From Diploptera punctata (Eukaryota; Arthropoda; Insecta; Blattodea; Blaberidae): DNA of 64,000 bases. Position numbers and translations under genes: made by a program. Under the pieces are notes generated by a model, which was not told where the DNA came from, made no database searches, and worked only from the letters and a program-made list of their open reading frames with translations. This document shows, piece by piece, positions 19,638-30,164 of the stretch. Within the stretch, counting starts at the first letter, position 1; the number at the start of each line of letters is the position of its first letter. The DNA is taken from the NCBI GenBank assembly GCA_030220185.1, contig JASPKZ010007250.1, forward strand, positions 2,445,501 through 2,509,500, given 5' to 3'.

Positions 19638-19829
19638 CCACGTATTTTCATTATTCAGATCAAGGTCATACTGGAGGGTGAATCCCCTTACAACTCAGTG
19701 CAAGGTTGCATGATGCCATGTTAGTCAATCTCAACCCACGCCACGTGACTCCTCATACTATAGTAGTTAACATTCGATTCAATGTGGCAGCTAAGCACTG
19801 ACCTTGATCTGCCTATTGAAAATACGTGG
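19638..19829. mobile_element. Small MITE with 30-bp inverted repeats
   Basis: CCACGTATTTTCATTATTCA with AGATCAAGGTCA on the left (19638-19667), and the complement (TGACCTTGATCTGCC, then AAAATACGTGG) on the right (19798-19829). The core has no coding potential. No clear TSD, so the superfamily is unknown. Confidence 0.7.
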
Positions 19830-19831
19830 GC

Positions 19832-19985
19832 TAAAGAGTTTAAAGTTGCCTGTAATACTGAGAGTCGCGGGTTCAAACCCGGCCAGGGTCGATGGATTTT
19901 TTTAGGAGGAAAAATCAATGTACAAGCCCTCCGGGATGTATATTAAGCTTTTTATGTAGCCTCTAGTGTATTCGAGCTTTTATTC
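19832..19985 (+). repeat. SINE-5, copy 2
   Basis: B box CGGGTTCAAACCCGGCC at 19869-19885, then GGTCGATGGATTTTTTTAGG, ACAAGCCCTCCGGGATGTAT and TAAGCTTTT. Directly abuts the small MITE. Confidence 0.65.
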
Positions 19986-20370
19986 CTTTGGGTATACTTT
20001 AGTTTCAATTTTGATTCTCTTTAATTTTATTGTATTATTGGACATTATTTTCATTATTGTACAGTTTAACCAGATAATAAATTGTTTAGTATGTAATATA
20101 ATTGTATTTTTTTGTATGTAAATGTAACATGTTTGTCCTGGCTAAATAAATAACTAAATAATTATAATAATTACATACATTTTTGTTATTGTCATTTTGG
20201 TGTCTAAAACTAGGATCGATGAAAATTAAATATATATATATATACTACGATTTTTCTTGTGAAATTCCTTCGGAATTCGTTAAAAATACAATCAGATATA
20301 GGAATATCGAATTGTATATTCGTCATCTCGGTAATTTGAACCTAAAAACTAATATGTATACTTATTTCAT
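19986..20370. other. AT-rich spacer with decayed LINE tail
   Basis: 20118-20160 reads AACATGTTTGTCCTGG, then CTAAATAAATAAC, resembling the LINE 3' tail at 46097-46165. The rest is unassigned. Confidence 0.4.
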
Positions 20371-20695
20371 TCCATCCTTAGTAATTCTGCCCGGAGGCAG
20401 GTCCTTCACTGCAATCATAGCATTATCATGCTATGTTTGCAGCTTTACTAGGGAATTGTAGGTGTGGTAGCTTCCCGTTGCTTTCCACACCGGTGAAGGA
20501 TGATAATGATAAGGATGATGGTGATGGCCATATGATTTCGGGGACCGTTTGGGCCTTAAAGTTTTCCTGACATTTGTCTTACAGGTGAGGAAAAACCCGG
20601 ATAAAAACCTCACCCAGAAAAACTGCCCCGACCGGGGATCGAACCCGGGCCCGCTGCGTGACAAGGCAGCACGCTACCTCGAGACCACAGCGGTG
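20371..20695 (-). repeat. SINE-1, full length
   Basis: Reverse copy with all landmarks, including GATCGAACCCGGGCCCGCTG at the tRNA-like head and CCATCCTTAGTAATTCTGCC at the 3' end. No convincing TSD found. Confidence 0.92.
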
Positions 20696-21045
20696 CCTAC
20701 ATATCTTTTCACTGAAGTGTAAGAACAACACTCCTGGTATATGCCTCAGAATTATCAAATATCGCAAAGTTCACAATTTCTTGATTTCTCAACTTGCCTT
20801 CTCCATTGAGCCAAATCACGATCTCTCTGCCCTATTCATATTAGAGATAATAATATTCTTTTGGAGGTAATGAACTCGGAAATGAGGCTTGGTTGTCAGC
20901 CAACAGAGAATATCCTCTATTTTGTTCTTCATTCAAGAGACAATGAAATCATTTCATACCCGCATATTTGGTAGGAAGAGCGATAATCTTAACAGTGGGC
21001 CTACTTTTGAAATTTATATCTTTTTCTTCTTCTTATGAGATATTG
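20696..21045. other. Spacer, no recognised element
   Basis: Short frames only, no repeat partner in the window. Confidence 0.4.
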
Positions 21046-21320
21046 TATCATCATCATCATTCTTCACGGATTAGGTCTTTGCCAGTTCCGATCTCACATC
21101 TGTTCAGCCTAGCGCTTTCTTGGTCTACCTCCCGATCTTCATCCTCAAGAATTATACATCATTGCCATCTTTGATATCCTATCCTCTGTCATTCTTTGCA
21201 GATATTATATCCGATTGTTCCTGTGTTCTTCTCTTTGTTGAAGAAGTGTTTGTACTTTTAGTTTCTCTCTAATATTCTCATTTCTAATAGGCTATGTTCT
21301 TCTCTTGTACAACATTGCAT
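21046..21320 (-). mobile_element. LINE 3' end, (GAT)n tail
   Basis: ATCATCATCATTCTTCACGG at the start is the complement of a LINE tail. The minus-strand reading includes a RGWPRKR-like stretch and INRRTQEQSDIISAKND-type text, the C-terminal region of the lineage also seen at 12506-12720. Confidence 0.65.

Positions 21321-21321
<1 letters not shown>

Positions 21322-21379
<58 letters not shown>
21322..21379. repeat. Compound (CA)n(TA)n microsatellite
   Basis: About 26 bases of CA repeat followed by about 32 bases of TA repeat. Confidence 0.95.
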
Positions 21380-21382
<3 letters not shown>

Positions 21383-21513
21383 AAATTATCACCAATTCCA
21401 AAACATAAGATTTAATCTCCTAGTTGCAACCACCAATTCCAAAGACGATAATGATTTAGATGTTAAAGTATCCATAAATAACCATGAAGTAAATAAAATA
21501 ATTAAAAAAAATG

Positions 21514-22346
21514 AAACACTAACTCACTGGCACTATCAAACCCGTAGGTTCATGGCCGATCGGACATAGTTTCCTGTATCATCTACTTTCCTCAAATCGT
21601 TATTCTCCCACCTCACTCTTGGTCTACCAACTGGGCGTTTTCAATTTGGTTTTCCTACAAGAAACTTCCATGCACATCTTCCTTTTCCCATTTGTGCCAC
21701 ATTTCCTGCTCGCCGCAGTCTCCAAGATATATCTGGTTCCCCATAAAGACCAGTAGCCCACTTGCGTAATCTTCGCCATTCATCTGTCTGTTCACCTCTC
21801 TTTGGTCCCAAACAATTTCCTAAGAACTTTATTCTCAAATACTCGTAATCTCCTTTCCTCCCTTAAAGTAAGAGTCCATGTTTCACATTTATATAATATA
21901 ACTGGAAGAATAACAATTTTATATATTTTCAGTTTAACGTTTTTTGAAAGGAGTTGGAACGTCAAGAGTCCCTGTAATGCATGATATCATGCAATTCCAG
22001 AATTGAGCCTATGTTTAATTTCTTTGTGCACTCATTCCTATTTGATTATTGTTTCAAGGTATTTGAATTCACCCACTTCTTAAAATTTCCCTCATTTGCC
22101 ACGAGCTGTCCATTTCCATTATATAATGTATTTCTCCGTGTTACCATTTAGTTTTATTGATATTTACTTCCAGTCCCAATTTCTTAGCGTTACTCAACAG
22201 AGTACTACGAGTACATCATCATAATAAACTAAGAGTTTATTAATACCTTTGAGTTGTAGGCCTTTATCATCCTCTAAAGATTTTATTGCATGCTCTAGCA
22301 GAAAATTGAGTAGGCTAGTAGAAGAGATAGTGCATTTCCTTTTTTT
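21514..22346 (-). mobile_element. RTE-A LINE, RT end to 3' terminus, decayed
   Basis: Minus strand from about 22300: INKLLVYYDDVLVVL, with catalytic YADD decayed to YDD, then KIYKIVILPVILYKCETW, then KVLRKLFGTKRGEQTDEWRR and WKFLVGKPN, ending at the AACCTACGGGTTTGATAG-like 3' terminus with TAACTCA repeats. The segment encoding WKALAQDRDVW is deleted. Frame is broken repeatedly. Confidence 0.87.
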
Positions 22347-22872
22347 TTAAAAAGAAATTTTGGATTTCAAAAAATATCCGAAAATTGTTTGGCTACTCTT
22401 TGTGCCACTTAGATACTAACTAGTGCAAATGAAAAAATATATAAACGCAGGAAGATAAATGAGCCATCGCAATGTGAATAGTTGCAGCTGTCACCAAGTG
22501 AGGCGGTAGTGTCACGTTCCATCAGTAATAACAAGAAAATACGAAATAATAAGTGTTCCCAAGACACACGAAGTTGCAAGTTCCTGATTGCACTCACTTC
22601 ACGCAGAAACAAGTCCTCAAATCAACCCACAGGAATATACCCAACTACAAAAACGAAGCAACAAGAAATTATTGAGAAAAAGCTAAAAATGTGCAATGTT
22701 TGTATCTAGGCCCATTTTCCTCTCCTCCGTCCTCCACTTGAAGTCTCAAATAAGAAGCAAGGTTCAAAGATTCATACGCGGTCAAGACTAGTACCATGGG
22801 TAAAACAAATATCGGAAATCTTAAAGCGTCAAATAGTCCCTGAACACAATTTCACCATCATAATCATCCTAT
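22347..22872. other. Spacer, no recognised element
   Basis: Includes a T-run at 22341-22348. Overlapping short frames on both strands (67 and 75 codons) have no family motif. Confidence 0.4.
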
Positions 22873-22880
22873 CATATTAG

Positions 22881-23206
22881 CTTCCATCCATCCATAGTAA
22901 TTCTGCCCGTGGGCAGGTCTTTCACTGCAATCATAACATTTTCATGCTATGCTTTGCAGCTTGTAGGTGTGATAGCTTCCCGTTGCTTTCCACACCGGTG
23001 AAGGATGATGATGATGATGATAATGATGGCCATATGAGTTCGGGGACCGTTTGGGCCTTAAAGTTTTCCTCACATTTGTCTTACAGGTGAGGAAAAACCC
23101 CGATAAAAACCTCATCCAGAAAAACTGTCCCGACTAGGAATCGAACCCGGGCCCGCTGCGTGACAAGGCAGCACGCTACCTCGAGCTCGAGACCACAGCG
23201 GTGGAC
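22881..23206 (-). repeat. SINE-1, full length, with 8-bp TSD
   Basis: Reverse copy with CCATCCATCCATAGTAATTC at its 3' end and GAATCGAACCCGGGCCCGCT at its B box. CTCGAG is duplicated in the head (TCGAGCTCGAG). CATATTAG flanks it at 22873-22880 and 23207-23214. Confidence 0.88.
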
Positions 23207-23304
23207 CATATTAGTTTAGTATAAATTTACGATTGATTGGTGTGCTGAGATGGCATAACAGATACACTAGTCATCTCAAATTATCAAAAAAAATCTTAAC
23301 TTTA

Positions 23305-23996
23305 TATATGAATTCGAAACATTGACTCTTACTTCAAGGAAGTAAGAAACATTACGAGTATTTGACCTCTTAAATAAGGGAAAATTATCCATAATAATAA
23401 AGACAAAAATAAACTAAAAATAGGAGCAAAATAATAAGAGATGTAGGCTAATTAAAAGTCAGTGGAAATGTCTGTTCCTTACTAAATAACTTAATAGCAT
23501 CTCTAAATGGTTGTAAAATACCAATAAATCCAACCTTATAAAAATAAAGTTGTTAAGATTTATGGGCAAAAGAGAGACGAAAAGATAGGCGAATGGAGAA
23601 GACTAGGCCTATGAGTATTTAAGAGTGAGCATTTGGGTTATAACTTTTTGGACTTTTCTGAAATAAAATATTTCCTGTGCACTGCATGGGAGAACTTTTA
23701 CTTAAAACCATTGAAAAAGGCCTTCATTTCACTGAGCTTCAAGAAAAGGTCACCCCAAATATATTTATATATCAAAATTTATTATTGATTTGAGGGTGAC
23801 TTTTTCTTGAAGCTCAGTGAAATGAAGGACTTTTTTGATGGTTTAAAGTAAACGTTCACCCATTCATTGCAAGGAAATATTTTATTTCACAAAAATCCAA
23901 AAAGTTATAACCCTAGTGAGCACGTATTATCTTCATGGGAAACCAGATGTATAAAGAATAGTTACGTCTCTTCAATGGGCAGGACATATATACAAT
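23305..23996 (+). mobile_element. RTE-A LINE shattered by two insertions
   Basis: RTE-A pieces at 23308-23358 (CGAAACATTGACTCTTACTT), about 23546-23632 (GCAAAAGAGAGACGAAAAGA, GGCGAATGGAGAAGACTA) and 23916-23996 (GGGAAACCAGATG, AATGGGCAGGACATAT). The first gap holds about 190 bp of unclassified sequence; the second holds a MITE with an 8-bp TSD. Confidence 0.75.
23633..23915. mobile_element. hAT-like MITE, 8-bp TSD
   Basis: Long inverted arms: left GGGTTATAACTTTTTGGA onward, right ending TCCAAAAAGTTATAACCCTA. The arms continue through CTTCATTTCACTGAGC and AAGCTCAGTGAAATGAAGG. GTGAGCAT (23625-23632) and GTGAGCAC (23916-23923) are the target duplication, one mismatch in eight. An 8-bp TSD is typical of hAT, though the TIR tip TAGGGTT is only a partial fit. 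Confidence 0.78.
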
Positions 23997-23999
23997 CTG

Positions 24000-24540
24000 G
24001 TAGCCACATCCTTTCACTCTAAAATAATGCTATGACCTATTCAGAATGTTAAATAGGAGGAGCTTGATTTTACAGTGATAAAATTAAACTGATAAAATCG
24101 GGGTGGAAAACGACTGTGATTGGTTGTAAATAAAAAATCATTGAAATGTGATTGGTCATTGACTCCCATTTCAGGCAAGAGTTACATTAAAAATGACCAA
24201 AATGTAATGTTTCTAAATCAATATGTAATTTTTATGTTGGATACCTGTGTATTCCCTAACATTTGCAAATAATTTGTTAACAAGGTTAACGGAGGACATA
24301 AAGTCAGCAGGAGGCCATGGTCGTGTCGTCTAGCTTCTGTTTTCTTTGGGAATAACACAATTCGCATTGTTACACAAAACAGCACGCAGTTTGAGGTTAG
24401 GAGATCGTCTGAAATGATTCAAAATACGATCAACACTCTGACACATAAGGCGATATCTACCTCATCATTCTACTGTAACCCTGTATTTCCTTATTTTAAA
24501 TACAGGGCGTTCTAAGAAATAAGTACGATTAAATTCTATT
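24000..24540. other. Spacer with one perfect small hairpin
   Basis: CCCTGTATTT (24480-24489) pairs with AAATACAGGG at about 24499-24508. Otherwise no recognised feature. Confidence 0.4.
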
Positions 24541-24542
24541 CA

Positions 24543-24765
24543 AGCTATATAACTAACTAACTGGCGCTACTATTCGAACAGAACATAGATTCTTGGCCGT
24601 GTCGGACATCATGCGACGCCATACATCCCTATGTCACGAATGGTGAATGAAAGAATCCAATGGAATGTCCTCTGTAAAAAAAACAGAGGGAAATTATATA
24701 GGCCAAACATGAGGTGGGAGAAATAACAAACCGTGATTTTGAGGGAGATAAATTATAACCCACCG
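24543..24765. mobile_element. RTE-A LINE with inverted 5' segment
   Basis: 24543-24635 is the RTE-A 3' end on the minus strand (AACTAACTAACTGGCGCTAC, then CATACATCCCTAT). 24636-24763 is the adjoining upstream RTE-A segment on the plus strand (GTCACGAATGG, AACATGAGGTGGGAGAAATA, GATTTTGAGGGAG). About 30 nt are lost at the switch. This is the structure expected of twin priming. TATAAC occurs at both outer ends. Confidence 0.78.
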
Positions 24766-24966
24766 GTGATGATTTATAAAACGTACTAACACAGGGCATG
24801 GCTAGTGGGAGAGTTCAATGTTCGCGATACCAAGAACCTCCTGGGTCGAATAATACCTAATTTAGGTAGCAGTGTTTAGCTAGTTAAGTCCGTCTCGAAA
24901 TGTGTACCCTAACATTAAACTGATTATTTTATCCAGAAAGGCTCCCTATGCCCTTGATCGGCCAAA
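24766..24966. other. Spacer, no recognised element
   Basis: Nothing supported in this short interval. Confidence 0.35.
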
Positions 24967-25278
24967 CAAAGTATTTTTTGTTCAATGCCACCAGGCTGTT
25001 CTTTATGACATTTCTGGCTTTCTCCCCTGGCATTGGCGGAATTGTATTCCATTTCTTAGGCTGGGGCACCTGGAAGGCGGACTTACATTACCCTGATGAT
25101 ACGATGGGTGATAAATGATAATGAAGCGCCAGGAAAGTTCTTAACCTCAACTTAACCTACATTCCAGACCATGGACAACCAAAGGAATAATTCCCTTTAA
25201 GGAAAAATTCATATGATCTGACCGGGAATCGAACGCATGACCTCATGAACTGTAGTGTGACCGTAAGGCTCGTCACAA
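24967..25278 (-). repeat. SINE-2, nearly full length
   Basis: Complement of the SINE-2 body (AATGCCACCAGGCTG, TTTCTCCCCTGGCATTGGCG, CTGGGGCACCTGGAAGGCGG, CCATGGACAACC) and head (GGGAATCGAACGCATGACCT). A LINE is inserted at its head end, within AAGGCTCGTCACAA. Confidence 0.88.
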
Positions 25279-25719
25279 CTAACTAACTAACTCACTGGCA
25301 CTATCAAACCCGTAGGCTCATGGCCGCGCGGACATGAACTCTCCATATATCACTATCCAGAGCTAATGTTTTCCAATCATTTCCTGTATAATCTATTTTC
25401 CTCAAACCATAGTTAATTTTATTCTCCCATCCCATTCTTGGTCTATCAACTGGGCTTTTTCCTTACAAGAAGCTTTCATGCACGTCCTTCATTCCCCATT
25501 CGTGCCACATGTCCTGCCCATCGAAGTCTATAAGACTTAAAGACTTAACTGTTCTTGTTATATCTGGCTTCCTATGAAGATAATGTTGTTCACTGTTATG
25601 TAGTCTTCTCCATTCACCTGTCTGTTCATCTCTCTTTGGTCCAAACATTTTCCTAAGAACTTTATTCTCAAATGCTCGTAATATCTCTTCCTCCCTTAAA
25701 GTGAGAGTCCATGTTTTGC
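25279..25719 (-). mobile_element. RTE-A LINE 3' end with 14-bp TSD
   Basis: Minus strand: RTE-A from the GCETW region to the 3' end, beginning (3') with TAACTAACTAACTAACTCAC. The open piece 25825-25463 contains KTWTLTLREEEILRAFENKV, then LRKMFGPKRDEQTGEWRRL. AAGGCTCGTCACAA (25265-25278) and AAGGCTGGTCACAA (25720-25733) are the TSD, one mismatch. The target is the SINE-2 head. Confidence 0.9.
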
Positions 25720-25733
25720 AAGGCTGGTCACAA

Positions 25734-26345
25734 AGTAGTATTATATGATGCAGAGTTTTAAAATTCCTTCTTGGCAGAGAAGAAAGTGTAAATACGTAAT
25801 TTGCTAATTGGAATGAACTGGGCACAAAAATAATTAACTTGCTGTATTATGAGTTCTCTTTCATTTCGAGCAGATAGAGGTAAATTGGAAAAAAGAAAAG
25901 AGTAATCCGTTTTGAATAATCTTACGTGATTGAATTATCGACATTCGCCAGTAGGTGTTATAAACTATATGGATATGTGATATCAAATACGTCATAGTAG
26001 AAATGGAACAGACAAAAAGTGAGACAAAAGAAAGATAAATGTGAAAGCTTGATGTTTGCGCAGCTAGATTAGCTGGTGTAAGTCGATGTAATCCTGACGG
26101 CTGCATCAAGCCACTTGTCATAAACCAAGTAGCGTGGCGCGATCTCGGGTCTGAATAAAAATTGCTGCTTACCTCGCGCCATCTTAAACCGTATATGTAC
26201 CATCAACTATAATGAAGATAAAACCCTCCAATTTTATTTCCACATAGCATTACTGAGTATTTTCACAGCGATCTGTTATTCTTTAAAAAAAGTTTTTTTT
26301 TTCTGATATAAATTAATATTAATATATTTTTAATAGGAATATTCC
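25734..26345. other. Spacer, no recognised element
   Basis: An 86-codon minus frame (26121-25861) shows no motif. No repeat partner noticed. Confidence 0.4.
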
Positions 26346-26796
26346 ACAATACAGTGTTTCTCCTTCAACGCAAAGTGATTTGTCGCCAGAGGCTCCTGTC
26401 TAAAGCATCTTCCTCCCTCAAACCTCTAGCTTCCATACTTCTCCTAACTCAAATTATCCACGTTCTCTAGGTCTGCCTCTTCCACTTCTTCCATTAGCTT
26501 TCCAATTAAGAAAATATTTTGGTATTCTATCTTCTTCCATTCTTATGAGGTGTCCATACCATTTCAAACGTTTTTCTTCTATTTTTTCAAATATTTCTTT
26601 TTTTCAACGTGCATAATTTCTCTTCTTGTGCTGTTTCCGACCTCATCCCTTCTTGAAATTCTTGTCGATCGCCTCCAAAAATCAATTTCTACTGCTAACA
26701 GTTTATTGGCTTGTTTTCTACTTACTATCCAGGTTTCGGACCCATATAATAAAATGCTTTGTAACAGAAATTGAAATATAGTATTCTTCGTTGTAT
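26346..26796 (-). mobile_element. LINE C-terminal domain, distinct lineage
   Basis: The minus reading gives QSILLYGSETWIVSRKQANK, VEIDFWRRSTRISRRDEV, then EKRLKWYGHLIRMEEDRIPK and GRSGRGRPRERG. It has the YGSETW and WYGHL-RM layout of LINE C-termini but a different sequence from RTE-A, B and C. Single frame over much of its length with a few breaks. Confidence 0.82.
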
Positions 26797-26910
26797 TGGG
26801 CTGACAACCCGGCTGACATTAAGTTCCAATTGTCAAAAAAAGTGGGAGTCTTAACCTCCTACTACCCCAAGGGCCTCCTGAGGCCTGTAGTGGGATCATT
26901 TTACTTTACT
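26797..26910 (+). repeat. SINE-3, 3' part only
   Basis: GGGCTGACAACCCGGCTGAC, CCTCCTACTACCCCAAGGGC and AGGCCTGTAGTGGGATCATT match the 3' third of the copy at 15119-15422. The tRNA-like head is missing. Confidence 0.85.
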
Positions 26911-27490
26911 TAATTTACTGTATATTATATTTCTGTTCCGAAGCACTAAGTTCAACATACCAATGATTCTTCTTCCATCAATTTTCAATTTCTGTTAGAA
27001 ATAAGCAGTAAAGTACAATAAAAACAGATATTAAATTTTCCCAAAATGTCGGATAGACCATGAATAGGCCTATCATAAAAACACATTTTAATATTTTATC
27101 AAGGCCAATAATAAAACAATGCATATTGCTAAGAAATGGGAATACAATGGTACTATACATCAACTATACGTGGACTTCAAAAAAGCATATGATTCAATTA
27201 AGAGGGAGAAGTTATATAGTATCCTGTTGGAGTTTGGAATTCCTAAAAAGTTAGTTAGACTTATACGAATGTGTCTAAATGGCACAAAGAGTAGGGTGCG
27301 TGTAGGCAAACAGTTTTCGGACACTTTTGAAATCCAGAATGGGTTGAAGCAAGGAGATGCACTCTCTCCTCTACTATTTAATTTTGTACTAGAGCATGCC
27401 ATTAAATCTTTAGAGAATGAGGACGGCTTGCAACTTAATGGTATTAATAAGCTGTTATTTAATACACAAGTGATCTTCTTGGTGATAAAA

Positions 27491-28060
27491 TATTAAAATA
27501 TATATACAGTCAATATGCCCATTTTCACCAATTAATGTTTTAAAATGGTCAACAAGTTTTCTACAGCCAAGCTGTCATTCTCAAGACCAGATATTGACTG
27601 AAGACAAAATTGATAATAAATAAATAAACAAATTCAGTTAAAAACAAACTACGTCACATGACGCAATCATTCATAAGTAAACAATAAAACATAATAAAAC
27701 TAATCCTCTTTTGTTTCAATTAAAGAAAAGAGGGCGCTGTACGGAATAGGGCCCTTGTCTTTATTCATTATTTTATCCTTATTTTTATAAATTTCCAAAC
27801 TTTCAAGGACGTCAAGGAATTTGAAATCAATGACCGAACGAATCAGCCTAAGGTTACTTATATTGATAGCATGACCGTAATCAGAAATATGCTGGGCAAC
27901 TCCAGATTTTTCAATTCTGTAAAGTCTAAAATGGGCAATATGTTCATTAAATCTAGTTAAAATGGATCTTCTGGTTTGCCCAACATATTTCATATCACAG
28001 TCATTGCATTAAAACATTAATTGGTGAAATGGGCATATTGACTGCATATATATTTTAATA
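27491..28060 (-). mobile_element. Penelope-like element fragment with inverted ends
   Basis: Ends are a 52-bp inverted pair: TATATACAGTCAATATGCCC onward at 27500 and its complement ending near 28060. Minus-strand 27993-27700 (98 codons) reads MKYVGQTRRSILTRFNEHIA, the GIY-YIG endonuclease core of Penelope-like elements, preceded by CNDCD and followed by SGVAQHISDYGH. The 3' side (27545-27590) holds CTTGAGAATGACAGCTTGGC, then TGTAGAAAAC, the terminal hairpin motif. The RT is absent. About 50 bp of LINE target is duplicated across it. Confidence 0.85.
27700..27993 (-). pseudogene. GIY-YIG endonuclease domain of a Penelope-like element
   Basis: Ninety-seven residues; YVGQT is the second half of the GIY-YIG signature, RFNEH supplies the conserved R and H/E region, and HISDYGH is the typical later histidine-containing motif. 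Upstream codons CNDC suggest the zinc-binding CxC linker. It is open throughout, but the RT needed for mobility is missing, so it is an isolated domain. Confidence 0.78.
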
Positions 28061-28097
28061 AGCTGTTAGTTTATTCTGATGATGTAGTAACTTACTA

Positions 28098-28883
28098 TTG
28101 GCCGATAGCGAGGAGATACTAAAGGACAACACGCACACACTATCGAGTAACACTAAGAAATTAGGACTGGAAGTAAATACCAATAAAACTAAATATATGG
28201 TCACACGTAGAAATACATTATATAATGGAAATGGACAGCTAATGACAAATGAGGGAAATTTTGAGGAAGTGACTGAATTCAAATACCTAGGAACAATACT
28301 CAAAAATAGGAATGAGATGCACAAAGAAATTAAACATAGGCTCAACTCTGGAAATGCATGCTATTATGCATTGCAGAGACTTTTGATGTCCCAACTCTTT
28401 TCGAAAAACGTTAAGCTGAAAATATATAAAACTATTATTCTACCAGTTATATTACATGGATGCGAAACATGGACTCTTACTTTAAGGGAGGAAAGGAGAT
28501 TGCGAGTATTTGAGAATAAGGTACTTAGGAGAATTTTTGGACCAAGGAGAGATGAACAAACGGGTGAATGGAGAAGACTACCTAACAATGAACTGAATGG
28601 TCTTTATAGGAAGCCAGATACAATAAGAACAGTTAAGTCTCGTAGACTGCGATGGGCAGGACATGTTGCACGTATGGGGAATGAAAGACTTAGATGGAAG
28701 CTTGTTGTAGGAAAGCCAGAGGGAAAACGCCCAGTTGGTAGACCAAGAAGGAGGTGGGAGAATAACATTAACTATGATTTGAGGGAAGTAGATTATACAG
28801 GGAATGATTGGAAAGCATTAGCTCAGGATAGGGATGTATGGAGAGCTTATATCCGCGCGGCCATGAACCTACGGGTTCGATAG
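28098..28883 (+). CDS. RTE-A LINE C-terminal ORF (partial retrotransposon polyprotein)
   Basis: The longest open frame in the window, 261 codons. It starts just after the YADD motif (ADSEEILKDN) and continues KKLGLEVNTNKTKYMVTRRN, FKYLGTILKNRNEMHKEIKH, then the GCETWTLTLREERRLRVFEN domain and a basic C-terminus. The RT fingers and palm lie upstream, separ­ated by the Penelope-like insert, so no full RT can be made. The ATG at 28098 is internal to the original gene. Its openness suggests a fairly young insertion. Confidence 0.85.
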   Translation: MADSEEILKDNTHTLSSNTKKLGLEVNTNKTKYMVTRRNTLYNGNGQLMTNEGNFEEVTEFKYLGTILKNRNEMHKEIKHRLNSGNACYYALQRLLMSQLFSKNVKLKIYKTIILPVILHGCETWTLTLREERRLRVFENKVLRRIFGPRRDEQTGEWRRLPNNELNGLYRKPDTIRTVKSRRLRWAGHVARMGNERLRWKLVVGKPEGKRPVGRPRRRWENNINYDLREVDYTGNDWKALAQDRDVWRAYIRAAMNLRVR

Positions 28884-28905
28884 TGAGTAAGTAAGTAAGT
28901 AAGTA

Positions 28906-29950
28906 AGTATATTAAATATACCCTGGCTCTAATTATTAAAATTTATTGGAATCACGAATGTTTCGTATGAGCAAGAGAATTCCATAATAAAAATTGAAGT
29001 CTAGTATAATATTGTAAACAACATGTTGTTAGTGTCGGTAATAACATTTTTTATGTGAATATTACTTTTTTGAACAAGTTGAACTGAAATCCTTTAAATT
29101 ATATTTCGAAATGAAAACGCAAAATCTAGAATTTAAGGCTTACATCCTGGCACCAAAAGGCTCAACAAAGGCATTAACAGAATGCACAACAACAAGAGAG
29201 GGAGAGACAAAGAAAACAGCGTTGTGAATAAATGCTCTTGTTCTTTATAAATTTATGCAGGTTTTCAGGCGGATGGAAAGACTAGCTCTTGGGAGAAGTG
29301 AGAAGAGAAAGAGAGGTAATATGTGAAGGGAGAAAGTTAAGGACAGGAGAATGGACGGACTGTGTCACAACACAACGTATAAATATAGCTTGTATATGTT
29401 ACAACTTTGTCTCCAGAAGGTCCGAAGGAGAATATGGATTTTTGTCTTCTTCAGATCTTCAAAAAAGATGAGAGTAAAGACAAAGAGAGTAGAGAAAGAT
29501 ATATAAACCTGAGTCCATGAGCTTGTTTTCTGCTTTCCAAACTGGAAAAGTAGTTCAGGAGTGTTTCATGGTAAAAAGAAAGGGTTTTGCAAGATGAGGG
29601 GGGGATAAATGTTCTAAGGGTTGGGCGAATGTGGTGGGATTTTCGACTTCCAACCAACCGAAGATCTATAAAGTTATTCCGAAGCTTACAATCCAGACCG
29701 CTCCTATTCTAATAACTATTCAAACAAGAATAAAAATAAAATTCATTCCTCTTTCAACACAAAACCGACAAACAGGAAGACTATAAATAAACAATTATGT
29801 TTTTTTTTGTTTCCTGTAATACATATAAAAATTACCTCTGATCAATTAAGACAAATCAAAGTTTGATAAATGCAATTTCTCAGTTTTGTAACTGGAAACA
29901 CATTACTACATCACCAAAAAATTACTTACATGATAAATTAATTGAACACA
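28906..29950. other. Spacer of about 1 kb, no recognised element
   Basis: Purine-rich between 29280 and 29540 on the plus strand. Short frames of 60-68 codons without motifs. No repeat partner in the window. It could be unique sequence. Confidence 0.4.
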
Positions 29951-29952
29951 GA

Positions 29953-30150
29953 ACCAATCATAACATTAACAGAGAAAAATAGAATAAATTGGAGAGACCA
30001 TGTTCAACGAATGCCAAGCACTAGGATGGCAAGAACTGTTTTAATCCGAGGGGGACAAAAAAGTAGGTGGATCTTTAAGAGATGGCGTGAGCTATTTTGA
30101 ATCGGAACAGACCAACAGGTCTAATCCATGAAGACAATGAAGATGAAAAT
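29953..30150 (+). mobile_element. LINE 3' end fragment
   Basis: ENRINWRDHVQRMPSTRMAR, then a GGQKSRWIFKRW segment and a GAAGACAATGAAGATG tail resemble the WxxHVxRM C-terminus of RTE-like LINEs. Stops interrupt it. Confidence 0.65.
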
Positions 30151-30164
30151 TAGTCGGCATTCAA

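Larger units (their letters stand above)
27106..28905 (+). mobile_element. RTE-A LINE, best-preserved copy
   Basis: RT part 27119-27480: LYVDFKKAYDSIKREKLYS, with the catalytic D of motif A in VDFKKAYDS, then FEIQNGLKQGDALSPLLFNF and ENEDGLQLNGINKLL. A Penelope-like insert at 27491-28056 interrupts the YADD region. After it a 261-codon open frame (28098-28883) holds the thumb/linker and the complete C-terminal domain: LKIYKTIILPVILHGCETW, then EGKRPVGRPRRRWENNINYD, then a DRDVWRAYIRAAMNLRVR end. The 3' terminus is a (AGTA)n tail. The 5' endonuclease is missing. Confidence 0.92.

Noticed and set aside
29280..29540. Purine-rich coding exon
   Set aside because: Frames are short with stops and no motif; the composition bias alone explains the open stretches.
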